Below, piece after piece: positions 1-7,563 of a stretch of 10,382 bases of DNA. The DNA comes from UBA3907 sp033810155 (lineage in GTDB: Bacteria; Bacillota; Sulfobacillia; Fermentithermobacillales; Fermentithermobacillaceae), in contig JAPXKJ010000041.1 of NCBI GenBank assembly GCA_033810155.1, positions 1-10,382 on the forward strand. The letters are read 5' to 3'. The notes beneath the pieces were generated by a model. That model was not told where the DNA came from and did not search any database. It saw only the letters and a program-made list of their open reading frames with translations. Made by a program: the position numbers and the translations under genes. Every line of letters begins with the position of its first letter. Positions within the stretch are counted from its first letter, which is position 1.

Positions 1-477
1 GAAGCCCTTGGCAGCGACTACGGCGTCTATGCAATTCCTGAAGCTCTTACTGCTGCTAGCTCACAAGGTCATGTAGTGATGCCACCCGATCTCCATAAAT
101 TGTTTTCTGCGCTTATAATAGGATTCTCGGCTATCGTAGTCGCAGGAAACATATATATTGTTGTTGTACAACAAAAACGCAAAATAGGGCTGTTCCGAGT
201 GGTGGGCGCGACATCTAAGGACATTTTGCAATATGTGCTCACTCTAGTAGCATATGTCTCTTTTCTGGGAACATGCATCGGAGGGGTTCTAGGAAACTTG
301 CTCTATCTTTTCTCCTTTTTGGGTTCAGATATGGAATTTAAAACCTGGCTTAGCCAAGCCCTATCTGACTTCGGGGTAATCGCAGGTCTGTCCGTAGCTG
401 TTTCTCTAGGTATTGGATTCGCGATTGCCTACTGGGCTTCTAGGTTACCTTGTTCGGAGGTGTTGAGTCGTGAGTAA
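1..477 (+). CDS. FtsX-type ABC transporter permease, C-terminal part (5' end outside window)
   Basis: The frame is open from the first base to a TAA at 475-477, giving 158 visible residues; the start lies upstream. What is seen is the C-terminal membrane half of an FtsX/MacB/LolC-type permease. There is a hydrophobic helix at about residues 29-53, followed by a short loop with the typical motif KRKIGLFRVVGAT (about 59-71). Two further hydrophobic segments follow, at about residues 81-110 and 122-145. In this family the loop after the second helix contacts the ATPase and couples ATP use to movement of an extracytoplasmic domain. The end overlaps the ATPase gene by 8 bp, which implies translational coupling. 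With the second permease at 1164-2375 it probably forms a heterodimer around the ATPase. The substrate cannot be read from this fragment. An internal GTG/ATG at 76-81 exists, but the open upstream frame, which encodes plausible protein, argues against it as the start. Confidence 0.85.
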   Translation, partial: EALGSDYGVYAIPEALTAASSQGHVVMPPDLHKLFSALIIGFSAIVVAGNIYIVVVQQKRKIGLFRVVGATSKDILQYVLTLVAYVSFLGTCIGGVLGNLLYLFSFLGSDMEFKTWLSQALSDFGVIAGLSVAVSLGIGFAIAYWASRLPCSEVLSRE

Positions 478-1180
478 ATGGATCGGCCCTGTGATCAGTT
501 GTCACGAAATATCAAAGTTTTACCCCGTTGGAGATGGACTGTTTGCGCTCAGAGATGTGGATATAGAAGTTGAGGAGGGATGGTTCGTCGCGATTATGGG
601 CCCTTCTGGCTCCGGCAAAAGCACCCTCTTAAACATACTAGGTGGGATAGATCGGCCAAGTCACGGAGAAGTCATTCTGAAAGGTAGAAAGTTTTCACGT
701 CTTTCCGAAGATGATCTTGCGGTAATGCGAAGGACAGAGATTGGAATGGTGTTTCAGTTTTTCAATCTCCTGCCTGAACTTACAGCAGTGGAAAACATCG
801 GCTTTCCTATGCGCCTGGCCGGGTACAAAGACAAAGAGATCACACAACGGGTTCAATATCTTATGAATTCCGTCGGCCTCAGCGATAGGCAAAACCACTA
901 CCCTTCGGAATTGAGCGGTGGTGAACAGCAACGCGTAGCCATCTGTAGAGCTCTGGCCACAAAACCCAGCGTAGTGCTGGCCGACGAACCCACGGGCAAT
1001 TTGGACTCTGCACGCTCCAAAGATATAATGGAACTCTTTGCAAGATTCAATAAAGAGGAAGGGCAGACCTTTATCGTTGCCACGCACGATCCTTCGTTCC
1101 TGGACTATGCTGATCTGGTTATAAAGATAAGAGATGGCGAAGTGATCGAAAGGAGCGATAAACATGGAACGCTCATCTAA
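470..1180 (+). CDS. ABC transporter ATP-binding protein, LolD/MacB family
   Basis: A complete 236-residue ABC ATPase, the usual length for LolD/MacB/FtsE-like subunits. All signature elements are visible: Walker A GPSGSGKS at residues 44-51, Q-loop Gln96 (VFQFFNLLPELTA), ABC signature LSGGEQQ at 148-154, Walker B VVLADEP at 168-174 with catalytic Glu173, D-loop NLDS at 177-180 and H-loop His206. The segment FNLLPELTAVENI is typical of the LolD/MacB subfamily that drives FtsX-type permeases rather than importers. It acts at the inner face of the membrane as the motor of the flanking permeases. The GTG start is supported by an SD site GGAGGTG at 456-462, 7 nt upstream and inside the end of the previous gene. 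The 3' end overlaps the next permease gene by 17 bp. Nothing appears damaged. Confidence 0.95.
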   Translation: MSKWIGPVISCHEISKFYPVGDGLFALRDVDIEVEEGWFVAIMGPSGSGKSTLLNILGGIDRPSHGEVILKGRKFSRLSEDDLAVMRRTEIGMVFQFFNLLPELTAVENIGFPMRLAGYKDKEITQRVQYLMNSVGLSDRQNHYPSELSGGEQQRVAICRALATKPSVVLADEPTGNLDSARSKDIMELFARFNKEEGQTFIVATHDPSFLDYADLVIKIRDGEVIERSDKHGTLI

Positions 1181-2375
1181 GGCCTCTCACGCTGAACAAT
1201 CAGCTACAGGATCTATGGAGATCAAGGTGACCAAGACCAATTTGTTCCCGCTTTACAGTTTGGTCGCCAAGCGCAGGATCCGATACACCCCCGTTTTTGC
1301 TGTTTTGGTTCTATGTGCGGTGACCGTAAGTGTAGCCGCGTCATTTTTAGTTACAACCCTAATCGCTAGAAACGTAGAGGTGCTTTCCGCAAGAGTCGAA
1401 GAAGCTTTCTTGCCGTTTGACGGGATGTTGCTCTTTGCAAGCCAAGAAGATCTTGACACTTTCATGAAGAGGGAAACAGATTTCCGGGGTAAGGCCAACC
1501 TTACGGTGACTAACTATGTGGAGGTTGAGAGCACAATAGGACCACTCAAACTCTTAGGAAACGGCGCAGATTTGGAAACAGACGCTATAGAGCTCCTTTT
1601 TCCTTGGACTCCTTCCCAACCTCTGGATACGCCAGGCTTAGAGATGAAGGCGTGGGTTATTGGGAAAAACGGACTTGAAGAGCAATTCACATGGGATGAT
1701 GTAGAGTGCAAGTCTGAGGATGAATCAACGCCCCACATGCTCTATGGCTGGGCATCTGTAAATCCGTCTGTAATCGAAAACTCGAAAGCGACTAAACCTT
1801 GTGTTGTTCTAACTACTACTCAACTCTATTCGACCAACCCTTTGCGCGATAGATTGTTTCGGGATTTGGAGAAGGACTCCTACGGAGCCACAAGGGTAAT
1901 CACCCCGCTTTCAGGAAAAGTTTCTCTGGAACGAGCCACTCAAGGCGCCTTCTCTTTTTGGCATGTGGCATCTTTGATAGTATTGCTAGGAGCCGCCGTG
2001 GCGATAACATGCGTACTTACCGTCTTATTCCTTGGCCGCAAACGCCCACTAGGGATAATTCGCGTGCTCGGTGGCACCATTTCAGATCTAGCCCGAATGA
2101 TGTTGGTCGAAGCTGCATACATGGGAGTACCAGGGATAATCATAGGTGTATTTGCAGGAAGATATCTTACAGTATTCCTAGAACAAGGATCGGTGCTGCC
2201 AAGCAGCGCTTACATAGTCTCTATAGTTACTGGAGTGCTAACCTTGATCGCGGGAGTATACTTGCCTGTAAAACTGATAAAGAATGCTAATTGCGACCAA
2301 CTCCTTAACAACAAACCTGTATATGTGGTTTCAAATCCATCTTGTGCAAACTGTGGCCTTTGTGGCGGAGTCTAG
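1164..2375 (+). CDS. FtsX-type ABC transporter permease with cysteine-rich C-terminal tail
   Basis: A 403-residue protein with the classic FtsX/MacB plan of one membrane helix, a large extracytoplasmic domain and three more helices. Helix 1 is at about residues 43-67, the soluble domain at about 70-262, and helices 2-4 at about 265-290, 310-335 and 347-370. The coupling loop motif GRKRPLGIIRVLGG (291-304) matches the loop in the upstream permease fragment. The ATG start is supported by AGGAG at 1151-1155, 8 nt upstream, inside the ATPase gene. A second in-frame ATG (residue 18) is possible but less well placed. The protein is on the short side for a MacB permease. The unusual part is the extreme C-terminus, after the normal end of the FtsX domain: Cys394, Cys397 and Cys400 in the arrangement CANCGLCGG. 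This could bind a metal or form disulfides. It most likely pairs with the permease ending at 477 around the shared ATPase; the substrate is unknown. Confidence 0.88.
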   Translation: MERSSKASHAEQSATGSMEIKVTKTNLFPLYSLVAKRRIRYTPVFAVLVLCAVTVSVAASFLVTTLIARNVEVLSARVEEAFLPFDGMLLFASQEDLDTFMKRETDFRGKANLTVTNYVEVESTIGPLKLLGNGADLETDAIELLFPWTPSQPLDTPGLEMKAWVIGKNGLEEQFTWDDVECKSEDESTPHMLYGWASVNPSVIENSKATKPCVVLTTTQLYSTNPLRDRLFRDLEKDSYGATRVITPLSGKVSLERATQGAFSFWHVASLIVLLGAAVAITCVLTVLFLGRKRPLGIIRVLGGTISDLARMMLVEAAYMGVPGIIIGVFAGRYLTVFLEQGSVLPSSAYIVSIVTGVLTLIAGVYLPVKLIKNANCDQLLNNKPVYVVSNPSCANCGLCGGV

Positions 2376-2390
2376 GGCACCTGAACTAAT

Positions 2391-2396
2391 GGAGGA
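2391..2396 (+). promoter_or_regulatory. Ribosome binding site of the GlmL-family gene
   Basis: GGAGGA lies 8 nt before the ATG at 2405. An ATG at 2400 is closer but in another frame, so this site selects 2405. It sits in the 29-bp gap after the permease stop, which leaves little room for a separate promoter. Confidence 0.7.
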
Positions 2397-2404
2397 AGAA
2401 TGCT

Positions 2405-4201
2405 ATGCTAAAACGAATACTATTTGCAGATGTAGGCAGTACTTTTACAAGCGTGTCTCTCCTTGAAGCCACTGCCGATGGCATTCACATTATAGACTCA
2501 TCCGCTAGCCCTACTACCGTAAGCGGCCCTGGCCTTGATGTGATGGTGGGCGTCAAAAACGCAGTAGAAAAACTCCAGGAACGAACAGGTATTACTTTTG
2601 TTTGCGACGATGGTCTTTTGTCGCCTTCAAACGGTAGTTCGGGTGTTGACTGTTTTGTCTCTACTTGCAGCGCTGGAGGCGGATTAAAGGTATTAGCAGC
2701 CGGGCTCAGTGACCAGATTACCGTTGAATCTGCGCAAAGAGCTGCTTTGGGAGCAGGCGCTATTGTAACTGACGTCTTATCGCTCAACCAGACGGCTATC
2801 GTGCTTGAGAACATAAGACGAATCGAGAATACCCCTTACGATATGATACTCGTTACAGGTGGCACGGACGGTGGAAACGTACAAGACGTTCTGGATCTGG
2901 TAGAGTTCCTTTGCTTAGCAACGCAATCCTCCACATCCACAAGCCATCGCAAACTGCCTCTCGTTTATGCAGGCAACAAAGATGCACAGCCTTATCTAGA
3001 GGATATCGTGCACGGTTCAATTCAACTCATATGTGTAGATAATGTAAGACCTTCGGTTGAAAAGGAGTCACTGGACCATGTGCATGAGGTGATACAAGAA
3101 CTCTTTCTACAACATGCCATGTCCAGCGTACCCGGTTTCCCCGATCTGGCATCTTGGGCGCAAGACAGAATCAAGCCCACCCCAGTGAGCATCGGCGAAA
3201 TCCTCGGCCAGATGGCATCAAAGTCGGGTGACAACATTCTAGCTGTAGATATAGGCGGAGCTACCACAGACGTGTTCTCATTTCTAAATGGACAGTTTTT
3301 CCGCAGCGCGTCTGCAAATGCTGGCATGTCCAAAAGGATTGAATCGGCTACGAATACGGTAAGGCCTGATCTTGTAGCTCGTTGGCTGCCCAAGCCAATG
3401 GATGAAGCCGAGTTGCTTGTTCGCAATTGGCTCCTAAACAAAACATTAAGGCCAAGCACTCTGCCACAAACAGCGGATGAGCTAATGCTGGAACAGTCTT
3501 TCGCAAAAGAAGCTATAAGACTGTCGCTAAATGATCACAAACAAGTGGCAAAGGGCCTCCGAGGCATAAAGATTCAGAGAGAGATAGGAGACGTCTTCAC
3601 ACAATCGGGTACCGCGCATACCTTACTGAACCTCATAGATGTGGGCCAGGTAATTGGCTTAGGCGGAGTACTTGCTAAAGCTCCTCGCCCGGCCCAGGCA
3701 ATGTCAGTTCTTCTAGATGGTCTCGAGCCGGAGGGAGTTACAAACCTCTACGTGGACACGGGTAGGTTCTTGCCATACGCTGGCCTTCTTTACGCAGGTA
3801 TGATGGATGTAGATGCCCTTTGGAACATGGAGCCTCTCAAACTGCTCGCTACATGCATCTCACCCTTAGGGCCCCGCGTCAAGAAAGGCACTGTAATCGC
3901 CACCGTGGCCTTAGACGACACCAAGTACGAAATCGTGTCAGGCCAGATCACCTTGATTCCTTTAGGTCTTCAGGCAGGCAACAGCGTAGAAATCTTTCCA
4001 AGGAGAGACTTCGATGTGGGCGCAGGCAGAGGTAATGTAGTTCGCACGTTGGTTCCAAAAAGTGAACTTGGCTTAGTCTTAGATGGTAGAAGTAGGCCAT
4101 TGGCTTTGCCGGATAGGGATAATGAACGTGTCACTACTCTTCGCGCCTGGTATGAGTCTATAGACGCATATCCTGACCAAGTGCTGCACAGTACGATATG
4201 A
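2405..4201 (+). CDS. GlmL/MutL-family ASKHA ATPase (glutamate mutase accessory-like) with C-terminal extension
   Basis: A 598-residue protein of the GlmL (MutL) family, whose characterised members are accessory or reactivation ATPases of the B12-dependent glutamate mutase. ASKHA-fold nucleotide-binding motifs are visible: phosphate-1 DVGST at residues 9-13, the family motif STCSAGGGLKVLAAGL at 86-101, TGGTDGG at 151-157, phosphate-2 DIGGATTD at 282-289, and an adenosine-type glycine turn GLGGVLAKA at 418-426. After about residue 480 comes an extension of roughly 115 residues, predicted by eye to be strand-rich, ending near residue 580 with a short helix. Classical GlmL proteins are nearer 460 residues and lack it. 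No mutase E or S subunit is encoded in this window, so a glutamate mutase role is not supported here. The next gene follows after about 30 bp and may be its functional partner. Family assignment is firm; the actual client is unknown. Confidence 0.88.
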   Translation: MLKRILFADVGSTFTSVSLLEATADGIHIIDSSASPTTVSGPGLDVMVGVKNAVEKLQERTGITFVCDDGLLSPSNGSSGVDCFVSTCSAGGGLKVLAAGLSDQITVESAQRAALGAGAIVTDVLSLNQTAIVLENIRRIENTPYDMILVTGGTDGGNVQDVLDLVEFLCLATQSSTSTSHRKLPLVYAGNKDAQPYLEDIVHGSIQLICVDNVRPSVEKESLDHVHEVIQELFLQHAMSSVPGFPDLASWAQDRIKPTPVSIGEILGQMASKSGDNILAVDIGGATTDVFSFLNGQFFRSASANAGMSKRIESATNTVRPDLVARWLPKPMDEAELLVRNWLLNKTLRPSTLPQTADELMLEQSFAKEAIRLSLNDHKQVAKGLRGIKIQREIGDVFTQSGTAHTLLNLIDVGQVIGLGGVLAKAPRPAQAMSVLLDGLEPEGVTNLYVDTGRFLPYAGLLYAGMMDVDALWNMEPLKLLATCISPLGPRVKKGTVIATVALDDTKYEIVSGQITLIPLGLQAGNSVEIFPRRDFDVGAGRGNVVRTLVPKSELGLVLDGRSRPLALPDRDNERVTTLRAWYESIDAYPDQVLHSTI

Positions 4202-4218
4202 TAACAATATTCGTCCGT

Positions 4219-4228
4219 AGAGGGTGAT
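4219..4228 (+). promoter_or_regulatory. Ribosome binding site that decides the start at 4233
   Basis: AGAGGGTGAT closely resembles the anti-SD complement AAGGAGGTGAT and ends 4 nt before TTG at 4233. The earlier in-frame GTG at 4224 lies inside this site and has no SD of its own, so TTG 4233 is the better start. Confidence 0.6.
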
Positions 4229-4232
4229 TGAT

Positions 4233-5627
4233 TTGGCAATATTCTCGGATATCGTGATTAGAAAGAACTCAATCGTAAGAAAGACGCGCGTGCTACCATC
4301 GCCTGGTGAAGTACTGGTAGAAGTAGGCGACGTGGTTGGCCCCTCTGCCATCGTAGCAAAGACCGACTACTTAAGAGAGAGCCCCAGGGTTATTGATCTA
4401 AATATGGAGCTTCAGAGAACCGTAACACCTGATATGGTAGACGCGGCTATAGTTAAGCGTCCCGGGGACTCGGTAAGACATGGAGAAGTGTTGGCGCTCT
4501 TCCCTAGCGATACAACTGGTGAAACCATCGAAATCTGCTCGCCTTGTAACGGAGTAGTTCAATATGTGTCTAGGCTTCGAGCAAAAATAATCATTTTGGA
4601 GGATCCAGACTCCATGGCGCCTATGACTGTTGTTGACGTATCTTCCATTTTGAACATGAATCCTCGCGCACTTCGAGGAGTGTGTCACGTCAAAGAAGGT
4701 GACTATGTTCAGGAAGGGCAGATAATAGCAGGCTCTCCACATTCTGGCAAGCTTGAATTGGTATACGCTCCCATTAGCGGTGTAATAGCGCGAATATGCC
4801 CGCGAGTAGGCACGATTGCTATTGTACGTCCCATGAAAACCCTCAAGGTTTTGGCTCAGATACCTGGCAAGGTAATAGAAACCATCAAGCATTCAGGGGC
4901 AATAGTCAGCGGTTTCGGAAGTACCTTTGATGGGATGTACGGAATCGGAGGAGAGTGTTTCGGAGAACTCATAGTATTGGCAGATAGTCCTCAAGATATC
5001 CTCGAGGAATCAGGTATACAGACGGATGTCGAGGGCAAGATACTTGTAGCCGGGGCGGGAGCAAGCTATGCTGCAATGAAGCGCGCCTATGAACTAGGCG
5101 CACGTGGGATCATAGCAGGCGGCTTCAACCAAATGGACGCGGTCTCTCTCGTTGGACGCGAGATTAACATTCATGATACCGAAGTAAAAGGCCTAGGATT
5201 TGCGCTTATAATGACTGAAGGCTCCGGTTTCATGCCTATGAACCATACGGTGTGGGAAATCTTGAATGATGGAGCGGGGCATCTCGCCTCGCTTGACGGA
5301 GTTACAAGATTTGGGCCAGACATCAAACGTCCCTGGGTGTTTGTTGACGAAAACTCCTATGATAAGGAGGACTTAGATAGTTGGACGCTCGAATCGGAAG
5401 TCGCTAAGGAAACTTCATTGCACCGACCAAGGCGCATTATGACGGGAGACTTGGTGAGATGCCTTAGGCAGCCGTACTTTGGCCTTTGGGGCGTAGTTGT
5501 GACGCATATCCCCGAAAAGATACGCCTCGAATCCGAAGAGGTAATGGAAACGGTAAAAGTCAAACTGCTTGATGGTCGCATAGTAAACGTGGCTGAGACC
5601 AACCTGGAAGTTATCACCCCTGTATAA
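4233..5627 (+). CDS. Protein of unknown function with barrel-sandwich-like segments and C-terminal KOW-like segment, paired with the GlmL-like gene
   Basis: A 464-residue protein from TTG 4233, or 467 from the in-frame GTG at 4224; the SD position favours 4233. I do not recognise a characterised family. The N-terminal half contains three stretches resembling biotinyl/lipoyl or RnfC-type barrel-sandwich hybrid folds: residues about 24-45, about 76-125 (RPGDSVRHGEVLALF then SPCNGVV) and about 152-200 (VKEGDYVQEGQIIAG then YAPISGVI). No lipoylation- or biotinylation-type lysine motif is evident. The middle (about 222-345) is glycine-rich, with VAGAGASYAAMKRAYELGA and GIIAGGF, suggesting an alpha/beta domain. 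The C-terminus (about 403-462) looks like a small beta barrel of KOW type: TGDLVRC, then GLWGVVV, then VKVKLLDGRIVNV. There is no signal peptide or membrane helix, so it is probably cytoplasmic. Close spacing behind the GlmL-like gene suggests the two act together, possibly as chaperone/ATPase and client or scaffold; this is inference. Confidence 0.8.
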   Translation: MAIFSDIVIRKNSIVRKTRVLPSPGEVLVEVGDVVGPSAIVAKTDYLRESPRVIDLNMELQRTVTPDMVDAAIVKRPGDSVRHGEVLALFPSDTTGETIEICSPCNGVVQYVSRLRAKIIILEDPDSMAPMTVVDVSSILNMNPRALRGVCHVKEGDYVQEGQIIAGSPHSGKLELVYAPISGVIARICPRVGTIAIVRPMKTLKVLAQIPGKVIETIKHSGAIVSGFGSTFDGMYGIGGECFGELIVLADSPQDILEESGIQTDVEGKILVAGAGASYAAMKRAYELGARGIIAGGFNQMDAVSLVGREINIHDTEVKGLGFALIMTEGSGFMPMNHTVWEILNDGAGHLASLDGVTRFGPDIKRPWVFVDENSYDKEDLDSWTLESEVAKETSLHRPRRIMTGDLVRCLRQPYFGLWGVVVTHIPEKIRLESEEVMETVKVKLLDGRIVNVAETNLEVITPV

Positions 5628-5636
5628 CAAACGTAG

Positions 5637-5646
5637 CCGAGCTCGG
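5637..5646. repeat. 10-bp perfect palindrome between convergent genes
   Basis: CCGAGCTCGG is a perfect palindrome in the 34-bp gap between two convergent genes. It has no loop and no adjacent T-run on either strand, so it is not a convincing intrinsic terminator by itself. A weak outer pairing of ACCCC (5616-5620) with GGGGT (5645-5649) could enclose part of it. I see no better terminator in this gap. Confidence 0.3.
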
Positions 5647-5661
5647 GGTTAGGAAGCCTCT

Positions 5662-6453
5662 TTATGTTCCATATCGAGTCAGAGTTCCAGACGGAGCCGC
5701 GGTCACTTCAGGACGAAAAGGAGTATCTTGAAGTTTTTCCATTACGGCATTTACGGCGATTTCTGGTCGATTGCAATCAACACTCAGATGAGCCAGAATA
5801 ACCTGCCTTGTGGAAGCTGTAACCAACCTTTTTAGGGAATCGGCTGCTTGTTCGTTTGAAAGATGTCCAAATTCGCCTATGACTCTATCTATTAAGAACT
5901 TGGGACGACCAGAATTGATTTCCATATCTAGATCATGGTTCGATTCAAAAACAAGATACTCGGCACCTCTAAGCAGTTGTTCCGCGCTCTGCGGCACATA
6001 ACCTAGATCCATGACGAAAGCCGCACTTGCTGAAGAGCCGTCAACCTTGAAACCCATCGGTTCTCGGGCGTCGTGGGGCTTGAGAAAACTCCGTACCCTA
6101 TAGCCTGCTATATCCGTTGTCAAGCCATCTTCCACGAGATGAATCAATTCAGCGTCTAGATGCCTACATTGACATGTACTATACCAGTCCCAAAACCCAC
6201 CTGAAGCATATACAGGAATGCCAAACTTCTGTGGAAAAGGAGTCTTTAGACACATAGCTCTTACGTGATCCGTGTGCTCATGTGTCAAGAACAAACCCGC
6301 CAGATCATCAGGGGTAATCCCCAACGATCTCAAACCACCAACTAGCTTGGTAATTGACAGCCCACAATCAATAAGAAGAGGCCTTTTTGAGTCCTCCCAC
6401 ATGACATACGCATTGCCACAAGTACTTGAACTCGCCAAGGACACTATATGCAT
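5662..6453 (-). CDS. Metallo-beta-lactamase-fold hydrolase, YycJ/WalJ-like
   Basis: A 263-residue protein of the MBL superfamily that resembles YycJ/WalJ. Visible metal-ligand motifs are HEHTDH at residues 58-63, His127 (KPHDARE), Asp149 (VMDLGY) and His222 (AHLS). The family-typical segments LASSSTCGN at the N-terminus, ESNHD at 170-174 and GHLSNEQAA at 196-204 are all present, so the active site appears intact. WalJ-type proteins are proposed to act in DNA or cell-wall-linked processes in Firmicutes; the substrate is not settled. The start is ATG 6453, preceded by GGTGG (6463-6467, - strand) 9 nt upstream. It also gives the canonical N-terminus, unlike the TTG at 6480, which adds nine residues and has no SD. 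Unlike classical walJ it is not next to a walRK two-component system in this window. It lies 84 bp downstream of the YchF-like gene, on the same strand. Confidence 0.88.
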   Translation of the reverse strand: MHIVSLASSSTCGNAYVMWEDSKRPLLIDCGLSITKLVGGLRSLGITPDDLAGLFLTHEHTDHVRAMCLKTPFPQKFGIPVYASGGFWDWYSTCQCRHLDAELIHLVEDGLTTDIAGYRVRSFLKPHDAREPMGFKVDGSSASAAFVMDLGYVPQSAEQLLRGAEYLVFESNHDLDMEINSGRPKFLIDRVIGEFGHLSNEQAADSLKRLVTASTRQVILAHLSVDCNRPEIAVNAVMEKLQDTPFRPEVTAAPSGTLTRYGT

Positions 6454-6537
6454 ACAGCAATACCACCAATCGAAAGACAAATGTATGAAGACACAGCATG
6501 CTTAATCCAAAAGCAACAGATCCTCAGGTAATAAAGC

Positions 6538-7560
6538 TTAGACGTTGAACCTTACGTTTATTATATCTCCATCTTGAACCAAATAGTCTTTGCCCTCAAC
6601 CCGCAAGACCCCTCTATCCCTACAGGCCTTCAATGACCCGAGAGCGATAAATTCTTCATAGGAAACCACTTCCGCCCTTATAAATCCACGCTCTAAGTCA
6701 GAATGTATTTTCCCAGCAGCTTCCTTTACGGTAGAGTCTGAGCGAAGGCTCCAAGCCCTCACTTCATCTGAACCCACTGTAAAAAAAGATATCAGCCCCA
6801 GCGCGTTGTAGGTCACCTTAGCAATCCTAGCTGTACCCGGTTCTTCCAGACCATACTCCTTCAAGAACGGATACATGTCGTCAGGAGGCAAAGAGAGTAT
6901 TTCTTCTTCAACTGCTCCTGAGAACACGGTCATCTCATAGCCAAGGTTTTCCGCCAGACTTCTCAACTCCTCGATATCCTCATGTGAATCAGACAGAAGT
7001 TGTTCCTCTGACAGATTGAGAGCGAGTATTATGGGCTTTAAGGTATAAAACGCAAAGTTCCGAAGGAAATCCCCTTCGTGCGGGGCAAACTCCACATCTT
7101 TGAGAGACAGTTCCCGGTCCAGGCCTTCTTTGCACTTCTTTAGAAAGGGAACTTCCATTTGACTCACAGGTTTTGCCTTATGGCTCTCCAGTTTCTCCAG
7201 TCTGTTTTCAACTGAACTAAGATCTGCAACGTAGAATTCTGTTCTAAGAGAATCTAAAAACTCTATGGAGTCTTTTACTCCAATTTCACCCATAAATGAA
7301 CCGATAACAACTATAAGAGCGTCCAGATTTCGTATCTCATTAAGGAGTTTTTGCCCTCTCTGGTGCTGTATATCCACAAGTTCTATTCTCGCGTAAGTGG
7401 TCTTTACGGGTTCAAATATCTTAGACAGGGTCAATACTCGTTCGTCTGGAATTTCCATCACACCTACCCCGCCTGGACCAGCACCAGGTCTGCTACCTGT
7501 GAGCAATCTGTAAAGAGTGGTCTTGCCTGACTGCGGACTACCAGTTATTCCTACTCTCAT
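6538..7560 (-). CDS. Divergent YchF-family P-loop NTPase with C-terminal TGS/DUF933 domain
   Basis: A 340-residue member of the YchF branch of the Obg superfamily, somewhat shorter than typical YchF (about 360). Walker A is GSPQSGKT at residues 7-14. NLSE at 182-185 fits the NxxE specificity motif that makes YchF prefer ATP over GTP. The C-terminal domain (about 256-340) is a clear TGS/DUF933 match: FFTVGSDEVRAWSL, GKIHSDLERGFIRAEVVSY and EGKDYLVQDGDIINVRFNV. Canonical YchF binds ribosomes and is involved in translation and stress responses. Here the G3/switch II region reads DIQHQRGQKLLNEIR (63-77) instead of the usual longer DIAGLV stretch, about nine residues shorter and without the DxxG glycine. 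Hydrolysis may therefore differ. ATG 7560 is chosen, with GGGAGG 9 nt upstream; a TTG at 7563 is possible. Three bases separate it from the stop of the upstream CNNM gene, suggesting co-transcription. Confidence 0.87.
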   Translation of the reverse strand: MRVGITGSPQSGKTTLYRLLTGSRPGAGPGGVGVMEIPDERVLTLSKIFEPVKTTYARIELVDIQHQRGQKLLNEIRNLDALIVVIGSFMGEIGVKDSIEFLDSLRTEFYVADLSSVENRLEKLESHKAKPVSQMEVPFLKKCKEGLDRELSLKDVEFAPHEGDFLRNFAFYTLKPIILALNLSEEQLLSDSHEDIEELRSLAENLGYEMTVFSGAVEEEILSLPPDDMYPFLKEYGLEEPGTARIAKVTYNALGLISFFTVGSDEVRAWSLRSDSTVKEAAGKIHSDLERGFIRAEVVSYEEFIALGSLKACRDRGVLRVEGKDYLVQDGDIINVRFNV

Positions 7561-7563
7561 CAA

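Noticed and set aside
695..1165. 156-codon open frame on the minus strand inside the ABC ATPase gene
   Set aside because: It lies wholly opposite a gene with complete ABC motifs; its translation has no recognisable domain and no SD support was sought beyond that.
2284..2466. Small plus-strand open frame spanning the permease end and GlmL-like start
   Set aside because: It overlaps two well-supported genes in another frame and has no recognisable features.
4398..4892. 164-codon minus-strand open frame opposite the barrel-protein gene
   Set aside because: The tyrosine- and arginine-rich translation has no domain pattern, while the plus frame shows repeated barrel-like motifs.
5616..5660. Possible bidirectional terminator between convergent genes
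   Set aside because: The ACCCC/GGGGT pairing and CCGAGCTCGG palindrome lack a strong stem-loop with an adjacent T-run on either strand.
6454..6537. Possible terminator or promoter between the YchF-like and MBL-fold genes
   Set aside because: Only a short AGCATGCT palindrome (6495-6502) and a poor -35/-10 match (TTGGAT with CATACA) are visible; not enough to call either.
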